From positions 1 to 41,481 of the forward strand of contig JAZNOW010000064.1 in assembly GCA_045589355.1 (NCBI GenBank): a stretch of DNA of 41,481 nucleotides, written 5' to 3'. The notes under the pieces are model-generated. The model searched no databases. It saw only the letters and a list, made by a program, of their open reading frames with translations, and was not told the origin of the DNA. Shown here piece after piece: positions 23,648-30,798 of this stretch (positions are counted from its first letter, which is position 1; the number at the start of each line of letters is the position of its first letter). This DNA comes from RUG563 sp045589355 (GTDB lineage: Bacteria; Bacillota; Clostridia; Christensenellales; Aristaeellaceae). The position numbers were made by a program, and so were the translations under genes.

Positions 23648-24349
23648 ATGCGCATGCGGGTGAAAAAGTGGGCCAAGCCGGAACTGGCTGCCTGCCCTTA
23701 TTATGTGGATCTGCCCGAGGAAAAACGGGGCAAATGGCGGGAATGCTTTGAAAGGGAAGCCCCCTTTTATGTGGAGCTGGGCTGCGGCAAATGCGTGGCT
23801 ACCAGCCAGATGACCCTGCAGAACCGGGATATCAATTACCTGGCGGTGGATATTTCCCGGAACATCCTGGGGGTGGCCCGGCGGAATTTTGAAAGCGTGT
23901 ACGGCGATGAAAATGTGGACAATGTGACCCTGACTCACTTTGACATCATGTGGATCGATAAGTATCTGTGCGAAGAAGACCGGGTGGAGCGCATCTACAT
24001 TTCCTTCTGCAATCCCTGGAACCAAAAGCCGGCCCACCACAAGCGCCGCCTGACCCATACAAGGCAATTGCTCCAGTACCGGCATTTCCTGGTGCCCGGA
24101 GCGCAGATCTGGTTCAAAACCGACGATGACCCCCTGTTCAGGGCCTCCCTGAAGTATTTTGAGGAAGCGGGTTTTCGCATCACCTACCGCACCGACGATT
24201 TGCACGCCTCCGGCTTCACCCCCAATTATGTCAGCGAGCATGAACAGTTTTTTTCCCAGCAGGGCATCAAAATCAAGTTCTGCATTGCTCAAATGGAAGA
24301 GATGAAACCAGATCCCACAAATGACGAAAAGGAAGGCCCGGAGAATTGA
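23648..24349 (+). CDS. trmB: tRNA (guanine-N7-)-methyltransferase
   Basis: A 233-aa SAM-dependent enzyme that makes m7G46 in the variable loop of tRNAs. SAM motif I is VELGCGKCVAT (42-52), followed by YLAVDISRNIL (D68) and the family block ISFCNPWNQKPAHHKRRLTH (118-137), then WFKTDD and the terminal SEHEQFF. The usual (P/S)DPWPK reads CNPWNQ here, so the aspartate of that motif is replaced by asparagine; whether this is a lineage variant or affects activity needs an alignment. It is the last gene of the polysaccharide transcript, six bases after the DUF4422 gene; its own stop lies inside the terminator stem-loop. Confidence 0.88.
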   Translation: MRMRVKKWAKPELAACPYYVDLPEEKRGKWRECFEREAPFYVELGCGKCVATSQMTLQNRDINYLAVDISRNILGVARRNFESVYGDENVDNVTLTHFDIMWIDKYLCEEDRVERIYISFCNPWNQKPAHHKRRLTHTRQLLQYRHFLVPGAQIWFKTDDDPLFRASLKYFEEAGFRITYRTDDLHASGFTPNYVSEHEQFFSQQGIKIKFCIAQMEEMKPDPTNDEKEGPEN

Positions 24350-24369
24350 TCCGGAGCCTTCTTTTTTTT
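24333..24369 (+). terminator. Terminator after trmB
   Basis: AAGGCCCGG (24333-24341) pairs with CCGGAGCCTT (24351-24360) with one C-A mismatch, then CTTTTTTTT. The trmB stop codon lies in the loop. Confidence 0.85.
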
Positions 24370-24379
24370 GCAAAAAATA

Positions 24380-24535
24380 CATCTTGTGGTGGGGGAAAGA
24401 AGGCACACAAGATGCTGTTTTCGTCCTTTGTCAAGCCCCCTGAAAACAGCACAAAACAGAGAATTTCAAAAACGCGACACGCCCGGGCGCGTTGCCACAA
24501 CATTTTTGGAAAAACTGTGCAAACACTGGGTTTGC
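24380..24535. repeat. Four consecutive perfect inverted repeats upstream of the S10 promoter
   Basis: Within 156 bp: CATCTTGTG/CACAAGATG (24380-24388/24406-24414), GCTGTTTTC/GAAAACAGC (24414-24422/24442-24450), AACGCG/CGCGTT (24471-24476/24488-24493) and GCAAAC/GTTTGC (24519-24524/24530-24535). No open frame with a ribosome binding site is present. It may be a small RNA, spaced terminators protecting the ribosomal operon, or a regulatory region. No function can be assigned. Confidence 0.5.
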
Positions 24536-24591
24536 GGCAAAAGAAAGTGAAAAAAATCGTAAAAAAAAGTGAAAAAGGGGCTGAAAAAAGC

Positions 24592-24620
24592 TTGCATTTT
24601 TTGAAAATATCGTTTATAAT
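24592..24620 (+). promoter_or_regulatory. Main promoter of the S10-spc-alpha cluster
   Basis: TTGCAT (24592-24597), 17-bp spacer, TATAAT (24615-24620), with A-rich DNA upstream (24541-24591) like an UP element. Start of transcription near 24627, which leaves a 225-nt leader before rpsJ. Confidence 0.85.
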
Positions 24621-24626
24621 GTGTCT

Positions 24627-24838
24627 GTTGTCTGTTTATGGGATGAAGCGGTAAGTTGCCGTTCCGGCCAGAACGGGTAATTATCGCGGACCAGCCGGGG
24701 CAAGACCCCGACGAACGGACTCGGGCCGCAGGAAAAACCTGCGGAAGGCGACGGGCTTTGCTGAGCGGAAACGCTCCCTGCGAGGCGCACACCCTCAGTT
24801 GAAAGACTCCCCCCGTTAGCCGTGAGTACGAAAACAAT
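24627..24838 (+). promoter_or_regulatory. Structured leader of the S10 operon
   Basis: Clear stems: CCGTTC/GAACGG (24659-24664/24671-24676), CGGGG/CCCCG (24696-24700/24706-24710), CCGCAGG/CCTGCGG with loop AAAAA (24726-24732/24738-24744), GAGCG/CGCTC with GAAA loop (24763-24767/24772-24776) and a long-range ACGGG/CCCGT (24751-24755/24812-24816). CCGTTC can also pair with a second GAACGG at 24713-24718, and AACGGG at 24672-24677 with CCCGTT at 24812-24817, so alternative folds exist. No coding frame is apparent. A ribosomal-protein autoregulatory leader is the likely role; which protein binds is unknown. Confidence 0.6.
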
Positions 24839-24851
24839 AGGAGGTAATCAC

Positions 24852-25160
24852 ATGGCCAGCCAGAAAATCCGCATCAAGCTCAAGGCGTACGAACACAACC
24901 TGATCGACCAGTCCGCCGAGCGCATTGTGGAAACCGCGAAGCGCACCGGTTCCCGCGTGTCGGGTCCCATCCCGCTTCCCACCGAAAAGGAAATCGTTAC
25001 GATTCTCCGCTCTCCGCACAAGTATAAGGACAGCCGCGAGCAGTTTGAACGCCGCACGCACAAGCGCCTCATCGACGTGCACAACCCCAACCCCCGCACC
25101 GTGGACGCCATGATGAAGCTCGATCTGCCCGCTGGCGTCGAGATCGAAATCAAGCTGTAA
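24852..25160 (+). CDS. rpsJ: 30S ribosomal protein S10
   Basis: A 102-aa small-subunit protein (uS10), also NusE, the partner of NusB in antitermination. The sequence opens QKIRIKLKAYEHNLIDQS and has the exposed-loop block PTEKEIVTILRSPHKYKDSREQ and RTHKRLIDV, all canonical. AGGAGG (24839-24844) lies seven bases before the ATG; an in-frame ATG at 24822 lacks a site. First gene of the S10 operon, after the structured leader. Length is normal. Confidence 0.98.
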   Translation: MASQKIRIKLKAYEHNLIDQSAERIVETAKRTGSRVSGPIPLPTEKEIVTILRSPHKYKDSREQFERRTHKRLIDVHNPNPRTVDAMMKLDLPAGVEIEIKL

Positions 25161-25175
25161 GGCAGGAGGGTAATT

Positions 25176-25817
25176 ATGAAAAAGGCAATCATTGGTAAGA
25201 AGCTGGGTATGACCCAGATCTTCCTGCAAGATGGCCGCCTGGTGCCCGTCACCGTGATCCAGGCCGGTCCCTGCACCGTGGTGCAGAAGAAGACCATCGA
25301 AAAGGATGGCTACGAAGCCGTGCAGTTCGGTTTTGACCAGATCCCCGAAAACCGGGTGGAAAAGCTGGTGAACAAGCCCGACGCCGGTCACTTCAAGAAA
25401 GCGGGCGTTGCCCCCATGCGCAACCTCCGCGAATTCCGTCTGGAAGACAGCGCTTCTTATGAAATCGGCCAGGAAGTGAAAGCTGACATCTTCGCCGAAG
25501 GCGAAAAGGTGGACATCAGCGGCATCACCAAGGGCCACGGTTTCACCGGCGCCATCTACCGCTGGAATCAGCACACCGGCCCCATGGCCCACGGCTCCAA
25601 GTATCACCGTGGCGTGGGTTCCATGAGCGCTAACTCCGATCCTTCCCGCGTGTTCAAGAACAAGCACATGCCCGGCCACTACGGTGTGGAAAAGGTTACC
25701 GTGCAGAACATTGAAATCGTGAAGGTTGATGCCGAACGCAGCCTGCTGCTGGTGCACGGTGCTGTTCCCGGCCCCAAGGAAGGCCTGCTGCTCATCCGTA
25801 ACGCCTGCAAGGCCTGA
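25176..25817 (+). CDS. rplC: 50S ribosomal protein L3
   Basis: A 213-aa large-subunit protein (uL3) whose long loop reaches the peptidyl transferase centre. Visible are the N-terminus KKAIIGKKLGMTQIF and the loop block KGHGFTGAIYRWN ... MAHGSKYHRGVGSMSANSDPS; the glutamine often methylated in proteobacteria falls in a different context here. AGGAGGG precedes the ATG; the gap from rpsJ is 15 bp. Normal length. Confidence 0.98.
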   Translation: MKKAIIGKKLGMTQIFLQDGRLVPVTVIQAGPCTVVQKKTIEKDGYEAVQFGFDQIPENRVEKLVNKPDAGHFKKAGVAPMRNLREFRLEDSASYEIGQEVKADIFAEGEKVDISGITKGHGFTGAIYRWNQHTGPMAHGSKYHRGVGSMSANSDPSRVFKNKHMPGHYGVEKVTVQNIEIVKVDAERSLLLVHGAVPGPKEGLLLIRNACKA

Positions 25818-25836
25818 TTGAAGGAGGAACAAAATT

Positions 25837-26460
25837 ATGCCTAACATCGACGTGCTCGACATGCAGGGCAAGAAAGTGGGCAGCATGGAGCTGAGCGAAG
25901 AAATCTTCGCCGCCCAAGTGAATGTCCCCGCCATGCATCTGGTCGTTCGCTCTATCCTCGCTAACAAGCGTCAGGGCACTCAGAGCGCCCTCACCCGCGG
26001 TATGGTCCGTGGCGGCGGTCGCAAGATCTACCGTCAGAAGGGCACCGGTAATGCTCGCCATCATGGCAACCGTGCTCCCCAGTTCCGTCACGGCGGCGTG
26101 GTGTTCGCTCCCCAGCCCCGCGATTACGTGGTGAAGGTGCCCAAGAAGGTGCGCCGCATTGCCATGAAGAGCGCTTTCACCTCCAAGTTCAACGAAGGCA
26201 ACATCATCGTTGTTGACCAGATCACCCTGGCCGACGCCAAGACCAAGCTGATGGCTGAAGTGCTCAAGAACCTGGGCGCCGAAAAGAAGGCCCTGCTGGT
26301 GCTGGCCGGCCGCGATGAAACCGTCATCCGCGCCTCCAAGAACATCCCCACCGTGAAAGACGCTTACGTAAACACCATCAATGTGTATGACATGCTCAAC
26401 GCCGATAAGATCATCGTGCTGAAGGCTGCCATGGAAAGCATCCAGGAGGTGTACGCATGA
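25837..26460 (+). CDS. rplD: 50S ribosomal protein L4
   Basis: A 207-aa uL4 protein lining the exit tunnel. The extended loop GGGRKIYRQKGTGNARHHGN and the globular block NIIVVDQITLADAKTKLMAE are intact. In E. coli L4 represses its own operon through the S10 leader; in Clostridia that is not established, though a structured leader exists here. GAAGGAGG precedes the ATG; the stop overlaps the rplW start by four bases (ATGA). Confidence 0.98.
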   Translation: MPNIDVLDMQGKKVGSMELSEEIFAAQVNVPAMHLVVRSILANKRQGTQSALTRGMVRGGGRKIYRQKGTGNARHHGNRAPQFRHGGVVFAPQPRDYVVKVPKKVRRIAMKSAFTSKFNEGNIIVVDQITLADAKTKLMAEVLKNLGAEKKALLVLAGRDETVIRASKNIPTVKDAYVNTINVYDMLNADKIIVLKAAMESIQEVYA

Positions 26461-26753
26461 AGAATCCTCATGACATCATCCTGCGCCCCGTGCTGACTGA
26501 AAAAGGTTACGATGGCATCGCCGACAAGCGCTACGTTTTCGAAGTAGCCATCGACGCCAACAAGATCGAAATCAAGAAGGCGCTGGAAACCGTATTTCCT
26601 TCCATTAAAGTAGCTCGTGTGAACACCCTCCGCACGCTGGGCAAGATGAAGCGCCAGGGCATGCATCAGGGCCGCACCCGGGAAATCAAAAAAGCTTACG
26701 TTACCCTGACTGAAGATTCCAAGCCCATCGAATTCTTCGAGGGTATGGTGTAA
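26457..26753 (+). CDS. rplW: 50S ribosomal protein L23
   Basis: A 98-aa uL23 protein at the tunnel exit, the docking point for trigger factor and SRP. Contains DIILRPVLTEKGYD near the start and the KIEIKKALETVFPSIKVARVNT helix-strand; the end KKAYVTLTEDSKPIEFFEG is typical. Translation is coupled to rplD by a four-base overlap. Length is ordinary for Firmicutes. Confidence 0.98.
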   Translation: MKNPHDIILRPVLTEKGYDGIADKRYVFEVAIDANKIEIKKALETVFPSIKVARVNTLRTLGKMKRQGMHQGRTREIKKAYVTLTEDSKPIEFFEGMV

Positions 26754-26768
26754 GGGAGGAGAAGAACA

Positions 26769-27602
26769 ATGGCAATTCGTGTTTATAAGCCCACTTCGTC
26801 CGCCCGCCGCTTCATGAGCGTTCTCACCTTCGAGGAAATCACCAAGAAGACGCCTGAAAAGGCCCTGACCGAGACCCTCAAGAAGAATGCCGGCCGTAAC
26901 AAGCAGGGCAAGATCACCGTCCGTCATCAGGGCGGCGGCAACAAGGTTAAGTACCGCATCATCGACTTCAAGCGCAACAAGCTGGATGTGCCCGCCAAAG
27001 TGGCTGCCATCGAGTATGACCCCAACCGTACCGCTTTCATCGCTCTGCTGCACTATGTGGACGGCGAAAAGCGCTACATCCTGGCTCCACTGGATCTGAA
27101 GGTTGGCGACACCGTGTTTGCCGGCGCTAACGCCGACATCAAGCCCGGCAACGCCCTGCCCGTGGCCAACATCCCCGTTGGTACCCTGATCCACAACATC
27201 GAAATCAAGCCCGGCAAGGGCGGCCAGCTGGTCCGTTCTGCCGGTGCCTATGCTCAGCTGATGGCCAAGGAAGGCGCTTACGCTCAGGTGCGTATGCCCT
27301 CCGGCGAATACCGCAAGGTTCCCATGAACGCCATGGCCACCATCGGCACCGTGGGCAACACCGACCACTCCAACGTCCGCATTGGTAAGGCCGGCCGTAA
27401 GCGTCACATGGGCGTGCGTCCCACCGTCCGCGGTGTGGTCATGAACCCCTGCGACCATCCCCACGGCGGCGGCGAAGGCAAGAGCCCCGTTGGTATGCCT
27501 GCCCCTGTTACTCCCTGGGGTAAGCCCGCTCTGGGTCTCAAGACTCGCAAGCACAAGAAGTATTCCAACCACTTGATCGTAAAACGTGCCAGCAAGAAGT
27601 AA
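26769..27602 (+). CDS. rplB: 50S ribosomal protein L2
   Basis: A 277-aa uL2 protein needed for subunit association and the peptidyl transferase centre. KPTSSARRFMSVLTFEEIT opens it, GRNKQGKITVRHQGGGNKVK follows, and the near-terminal block NPCDHPHGGGEGKSP carries the conserved histidine region. GGGAGGAG lies before the ATG, 15 bp after rplW. Normal length. Confidence 0.98.
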   Translation: MAIRVYKPTSSARRFMSVLTFEEITKKTPEKALTETLKKNAGRNKQGKITVRHQGGGNKVKYRIIDFKRNKLDVPAKVAAIEYDPNRTAFIALLHYVDGEKRYILAPLDLKVGDTVFAGANADIKPGNALPVANIPVGTLIHNIEIKPGKGGQLVRSAGAYAQLMAKEGAYAQVRMPSGEYRKVPMNAMATIGTVGNTDHSNVRIGKAGRKRHMGVRPTVRGVVMNPCDHPHGGGEGKSPVGMPAPVTPWGKPALGLKTRKHKKYSNHLIVKRASKK

Positions 27603-27630
27603 GTCGGCGCAATAGGAAGGAGGCAACCTC

Positions 27631-27909
27631 ATGAGCCGTTCCATTAAGAAAGGCCCGTTTGTACAGGAAGCCCTGTACAACCGCATTGAAGAAATGAATA
27701 AAACCGGCGCTAAGCAGGTTCTCAAGACCTGGAGCCGCGCCTCGACCATCTTCCCCCAGTTCGTCGGCCACACCATTGCCGTGCACGATGGCCGTAAGCA
27801 TGTGCCGGTTTATGTCACTGAAGACATGGTAGGCCACAAGCTTGGCGAATTCGCCCCCACCCGCACTTTCCGCGGGCATGCCGGCGAAAAGGCCTCTGGC
27901 CGTAAGTAA
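27631..27909 (+). CDS. rpsS: 30S ribosomal protein S19
   Basis: A 92-aa uS19 protein of the small-subunit head. MSRSIKKGPFVQEALYNRIE, the TWSRASTIFPQFVGHTIAVH block and GHKLGEFAPTRTFRGH are all standard. AAGGAGG precedes the ATG with a 28-bp gap from rplB. Confidence 0.98.
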   Translation: MSRSIKKGPFVQEALYNRIEEMNKTGAKQVLKTWSRASTIFPQFVGHTIAVHDGRKHVPVYVTEDMVGHKLGEFAPTRTFRGHAGEKASGRK

Positions 27910-27929
27910 GGGAAGGAGCGAATAGAAAG

Positions 27930-28316
27930 ATGGCAACTCGTACCCGTGAAAAGGGCGCCGTCCGCGCTGAAAACCGCGACAAGCGTCCCCAGGCACACGC
28001 CAAGAATATCCGCCTGTCCTCCCGTAAGGCCAAGATCGTTCTTGACCTGATCCGGGGCAAGGATGCGGACCAGGCGCTGGCCATTCTGCAGTTTACCCCC
28101 AAGGCGGCTTCCCCCGTCATTTACAAAGTGCTCTCCAGCGCCATTGCCAATGCTGTGAACAACCAGGATATGGACCGCAGCCAGCTGTACGTTGCAGAGT
28201 GCTACGCGAACCCCGGCCCGACCCTCAAGCGCTATGTGGCCCGCAGCCGTGGTAGCGCGTCCCCCATGCTCAAGCGCACCTGCCATATCAGCGTGGTGCT
28301 CGACCAGAAGAAGTAA
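27930..28316 (+). CDS. rplV: 50S ribosomal protein L22
   Basis: A 128-aa uL22 protein whose beta-hairpin lines the exit tunnel and carries macrolide-resistance mutations in other species. Residues of about 1-20 form a charged N-terminal extension before the core (AHAKNIRLSSRKAKIVLDLI). The hairpin RSRGSASPMLKRTCHISVV is intact. AAGGAG precedes the ATG; gap of 20 bp from rpsS. Confidence 0.97.
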   Translation: MATRTREKGAVRAENRDKRPQAHAKNIRLSSRKAKIVLDLIRGKDADQALAILQFTPKAASPVIYKVLSSAIANAVNNQDMDRSQLYVAECYANPGPTLKRYVARSRGSASPMLKRTCHISVVLDQKK

Positions 28317-28331
28317 GAGGGAGGATCACAC

Positions 28332-29006
28332 ATGGGTCAGAAAGTTAATCCGCATGGCGCTCGTGTTGGCGTGATCTTTGACTGGAGCACCCGTTGGTAC
28401 GCCGGTAAGAAGGACTTCGCCAACAACATCGTCGAAGACTACAAGCTGCGCCAGATGCTGAAAGAAAAGTATTACTCCACCGGCATTAGCCGCATTGATA
28501 TCGAACGCAGTGCTTCCCGCATGACGGTCACCCTGTTCGCAGGCAAGCCCGGTATGATCATCGGCCGCAGCGGCAAGGGCATTGAAGAGTTGAAGGCTGA
28601 AGTGGAAAAGTTCTGCGGCCACGCCGTGAACATCCGCGTGTTCGATGTGAAGACCCCCGACGCCGATGCTCAGCTGATCTCTGAAAACATTGCCCAGCAG
28701 CTGGAAAAGCGCATCGCTTTCCGCCGGGCCATGAAGCAGTCCATCCAGCGGGCCATGAAGAGCGGCGCCAAGGGCGTGAAGGTCGCCATCAGCGGCCGTC
28801 TGGGCGGTGCTGACATCGCTCGTACCGAACACTATCATGAAGGCTCCATTCCCCTGCAGACGCTGCGCGCCAACATTGACTACGGTTTCTCCGAAGCCAA
28901 GACCACCTATGGCCGTCTGGGCGTGAAGGTTTGGGTATACAAGGGACAGATCCTGCCCAAGGCCAAGAAGGCTCCGCAGTCTGCCGCTATCGAAGGAGGC
29001 AAGTAA
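28332..29006 (+). CDS. rpsC: 30S ribosomal protein S3
   Basis: A 224-aa uS3 protein at the mRNA entry channel. GQKVNPHGARVGVIFDWSTR opens it; the KH domain holds GKPGMIIGRSGKGIEELK; the C-terminal domain has the IKVAISGRLGGADIAR-like block (read here as VKVAISGRLGGADIART) and YGRLGVKVWVYKG. GGGAGG precedes the ATG, 15 bp from rplV. Confidence 0.98.
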   Translation: MGQKVNPHGARVGVIFDWSTRWYAGKKDFANNIVEDYKLRQMLKEKYYSTGISRIDIERSASRMTVTLFAGKPGMIIGRSGKGIEELKAEVEKFCGHAVNIRVFDVKTPDADAQLISENIAQQLEKRIAFRRAMKQSIQRAMKSGAKGVKVAISGRLGGADIARTEHYHEGSIPLQTLRANIDYGFSEAKTTYGRLGVKVWVYKGQILPKAKKAPQSAAIEGGK

Positions 29007-29010
29007 TCCT

Positions 29011-29451
29011 ATGCTGATGCCTAAGAGAGTGAAGCACCGCAAGCAATTCCGCGGTCGCATGAAGGGTGCTGCCCACCGTGGCAACTTTATCGCTTACGGC
29101 GATATCGGCCTGGTGGCCACCGAACCCTGCTGGGTGACCTCCCAGCAGATCGAAGCTGCTCGTATCGCGCTGACCCGTTACACCAAGCGCGGCGGTCAGG
29201 TTTGGATCAAGATTTTCCCCGATAAGCCCGTAACGGCGAAGCCCGCTGAAACCCGCATGGGTTCCGGTAAGGGTGCTCCCGAATACTGGGTGGCCGTGGT
29301 TAAGCCCGGCCGGGTTCTGTTCGAAGTTGGCGGCGTTGACGAGACCATCGCTCGTGAAGCTCTGCGTCTGGCCTCTGCCAAGCTGCCTCTCAAGACCAAG
29401 ATCATGAAGCGTGAACAAAACGAAAATGAAGCGGGTGGTGAAAGCAAATGA
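29011..29451 (+). CDS. rplP: 50S ribosomal protein L16
   Basis: A 146-aa uL16 protein that shapes the A site near the peptidyl transferase centre. MLMPKRVKHRKQFRG is the usual start, and TRMGSGKGAPEYWVAVVKPG the usual core. The ribosome binding site GGAGG lies inside the end of rpsC, only four bases separating the genes. The tail after about residue 137 (KREQNENEAGGESK) is charged and variable. Confidence 0.98.
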   Translation: MLMPKRVKHRKQFRGRMKGAAHRGNFIAYGDIGLVATEPCWVTSQQIEAARIALTRYTKRGGQVWIKIFPDKPVTAKPAETRMGSGKGAPEYWVAVVKPGRVLFEVGGVDETIAREALRLASAKLPLKTKIMKREQNENEAGGESK

Positions 29452-29639
29452 AGGCAAAGGAATTCGCAGCCATGAAGCCTGAGGAATTGACCGCGAAGAT
29501 CGCCGAGCTCAAGGAAGAGCTTTTCAACCTTCGTTTCCGGCTTGCCACCGGTCAGCTTGAGAACACCATGCAGATCACTGCCGTCAAGCGTGACATCGCT
29601 CGTGCGATGACCGTGCTGACCCAGCAGAGCAAGGCGTGA
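29448..29639 (+). CDS. rpmC: 50S ribosomal protein L29
   Basis: A 63-aa uL29 protein, a two-helix hairpin at the tunnel exit next to L23. KPEELTAKIAELKEELFNLR and QLENTMQITAVKRDIARAMT are canonical. Its ATG overlaps the rplP stop (ATGA), so translation is coupled. Confidence 0.97.
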   Translation: MKAKEFAAMKPEELTAKIAELKEELFNLRFRLATGQLENTMQITAVKRDIARAMTVLTQQSKA

Positions 29640-29667
29640 CCGATAAGCCGTGAAAGGAGTCAATACC

Positions 29668-29928
29668 ATGTCTGAAGTAAGAGGCATCCGCAAGACCCGC
29701 ATTGGCGTGGTCGTTAGCGATAAGATGGATAAGACCATCGTCGTCTCCCTGTCCACCCGCGTGCGGCATCCGCTGTACGGCAAGTTCATCACCCGCACCA
29801 GCAAGATCAAGGCGCATGATGAAGAAAATGCCTGCGGCATCGGCGACACCGTGGAAATCATGGAATGCCGTCCCCTGTCCAAGGATAAGCACTGGCGGCT
29901 GGTTCGCATCGTCGAAAAGGCGAAGTAA
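29668..29928 (+). CDS. rpsQ: 30S ribosomal protein S17
   Basis: An 86-aa uS17 protein that binds 16S rRNA early in assembly. GIRKTRIGVVVSDKMDKTIV and the RHPLYGKFITRTSKIKAHDE block are standard. A GTG at 29650 is in frame, but ATG 29668 follows AAAGGAG by eight bases and gives the usual N-terminus. It is the last gene before a 129-bp structured gap. Confidence 0.97.
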   Translation: MSEVRGIRKTRIGVVVSDKMDKTIVVSLSTRVRHPLYGKFITRTSKIKAHDEENACGIGDTVEIMECRPLSKDKHWRLVRIVEKAK

Positions 29929-29946
29929 TTGAAAGCGAAGCCGGGA

Positions 29947-30034
29947 AGGAAGAATGCATTTCTTCCTATATAATAGCCTGGCAGCTCAACAGTATCCGAC
30001 CGCTCATGGAAGCTTAGGACTTACCATGATGCGG
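29947..30034 (+). promoter_or_regulatory. Structured gap between rpsQ and rplN with possible internal promoter
   Basis: AGGAAGAA (29947-29954) pairs perfectly with TTCTTCCT (29960-29967). Right after it stands TATAAT (29969-29974) without a good -35. A second stem, CCGCTCATGG (30000-30009) with CCATGATGCGG (30024-30034), has 10 pairs and one bulged T and ends eight bases before the rplN ribosome binding site. Other gaps in this half of the cluster are mostly 15-28 bp, so this is likely a control point at the S10/spc boundary. Confidence 0.5.
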
Positions 30035-30057
30035 AACCTATAAAGGAGGAAACCCCT

Positions 30058-30426
30058 ATGATTCAGCCGCAAACGCGACTCAAGGTAGCCGACAACTCCG
30101 GCGCCAAGGAAATCATGTGCATCCGCGTGCTGGGTGGTTCCTTCCGCCGCACCGGTTCGATCGGTGACGTGATCGTTGCATCCGTCAAGACCGCTACCCC
30201 CGGCGGGCAGGTAAAGAAGGGCGATGTGGTGAAGGCCGTTATCGTTCGTGTTCATCAGCCCCAGCGCCGTCCCGACGGCACCTACATCAAGTTCGATGAC
30301 AACGCTGCTGTTATCATCGGCAACGACAAGATGCCCCGCGGTACCCGTATCTTTGGGCCGGTCGCCCGTGAACTGCGTGAGAAGGACTACATGAAGATTG
30401 TGTCCCTCGCTCCCGAAGTGCTGTAA
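30058..30426 (+). CDS. rplN: 50S ribosomal protein L14
   Basis: A 122-aa uL14 protein of the intersubunit face, the docking site of the silencing factor RsfS. MIQPQTRLKVADNSGAKEI and the VRVHQPQRRPDGTYIKFDDN-like block are canonical, as is the end KIVSLAPEVL. AAAGGAGG precedes the ATG. It opens the spc part of the cluster after the structured gap. Normal length. Confidence 0.98.
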   Translation: MIQPQTRLKVADNSGAKEIMCIRVLGGSFRRTGSIGDVIVASVKTATPGGQVKKGDVVKAVIVRVHQPQRRPDGTYIKFDDNAAVIIGNDKMPRGTRIFGPVARELREKDYMKIVSLAPEVL

Positions 30427-30441
30427 GGAGGACAATAAAAG

Positions 30442-30777
30442 ATGTTTGTAAAGAGCAAGGATCAGGTCGTTGTCATCTCCGGCAAGGACAAGGGCACCAA
30501 GGGTAAGGTGATCACCGCTGCTCCCAAGACCGGTAAGGTTGTTGTGGAAGGCGTGGCCATGGTCACCAAGCATCAGAAGTCCCGCGCTCAGGGCCAGCCC
30601 GGCGGCATCATCAAGAAGGAAGCCTTCATTGATGCTTCCAACGTGATGGTGATCTGCCCCAAGTGCGACAAGGCCACCCGCGTTGCCCACAAGGCCGTGG
30701 AAGTGACCGGCAAGGATGGCAAAGTTACCACCAAGAACGTCCGCATTTGCAAGAAGTGCGGCGAACAGCTGGACTAA
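30442..30777 (+). CDS. rplX: 50S ribosomal protein L24 (with CxxC pairs)
   Basis: A 111-aa uL24 protein that initiates 50S assembly. The KOW region KSKDQVVVISGKDKGTKGKV opens it. Two CxxC pairs, C72/C75 (CPKC) and C103/C106 (CKKC), would bind zinc, a form found in many Firmicutes. AAGGAGG precedes the ATG, 15 bp after rplN. Confidence 0.97.
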   Translation: MFVKSKDQVVVISGKDKGTKGKVITAAPKTGKVVVEGVAMVTKHQKSRAQGQPGGIIKKEAFIDASNVMVICPKCDKATRVAHKAVEVTGKDGKVTTKNVRICKKCGEQLD

Positions 30778-30798
30778 TAAGTAAGGAGGAAACAAGCA

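Noticed and set aside
22283..24406. Long open frame on the minus strand (707 codons) across the polysaccharide genes
   Set aside because: It is antisense to three clear gene families, lacks a ribosome binding site and has a His/Gln/Leu-rich, low-complexity product. Biased codon use on the coding strand produces such frames throughout this window, for example also 26364-27776 and 31791-33677.
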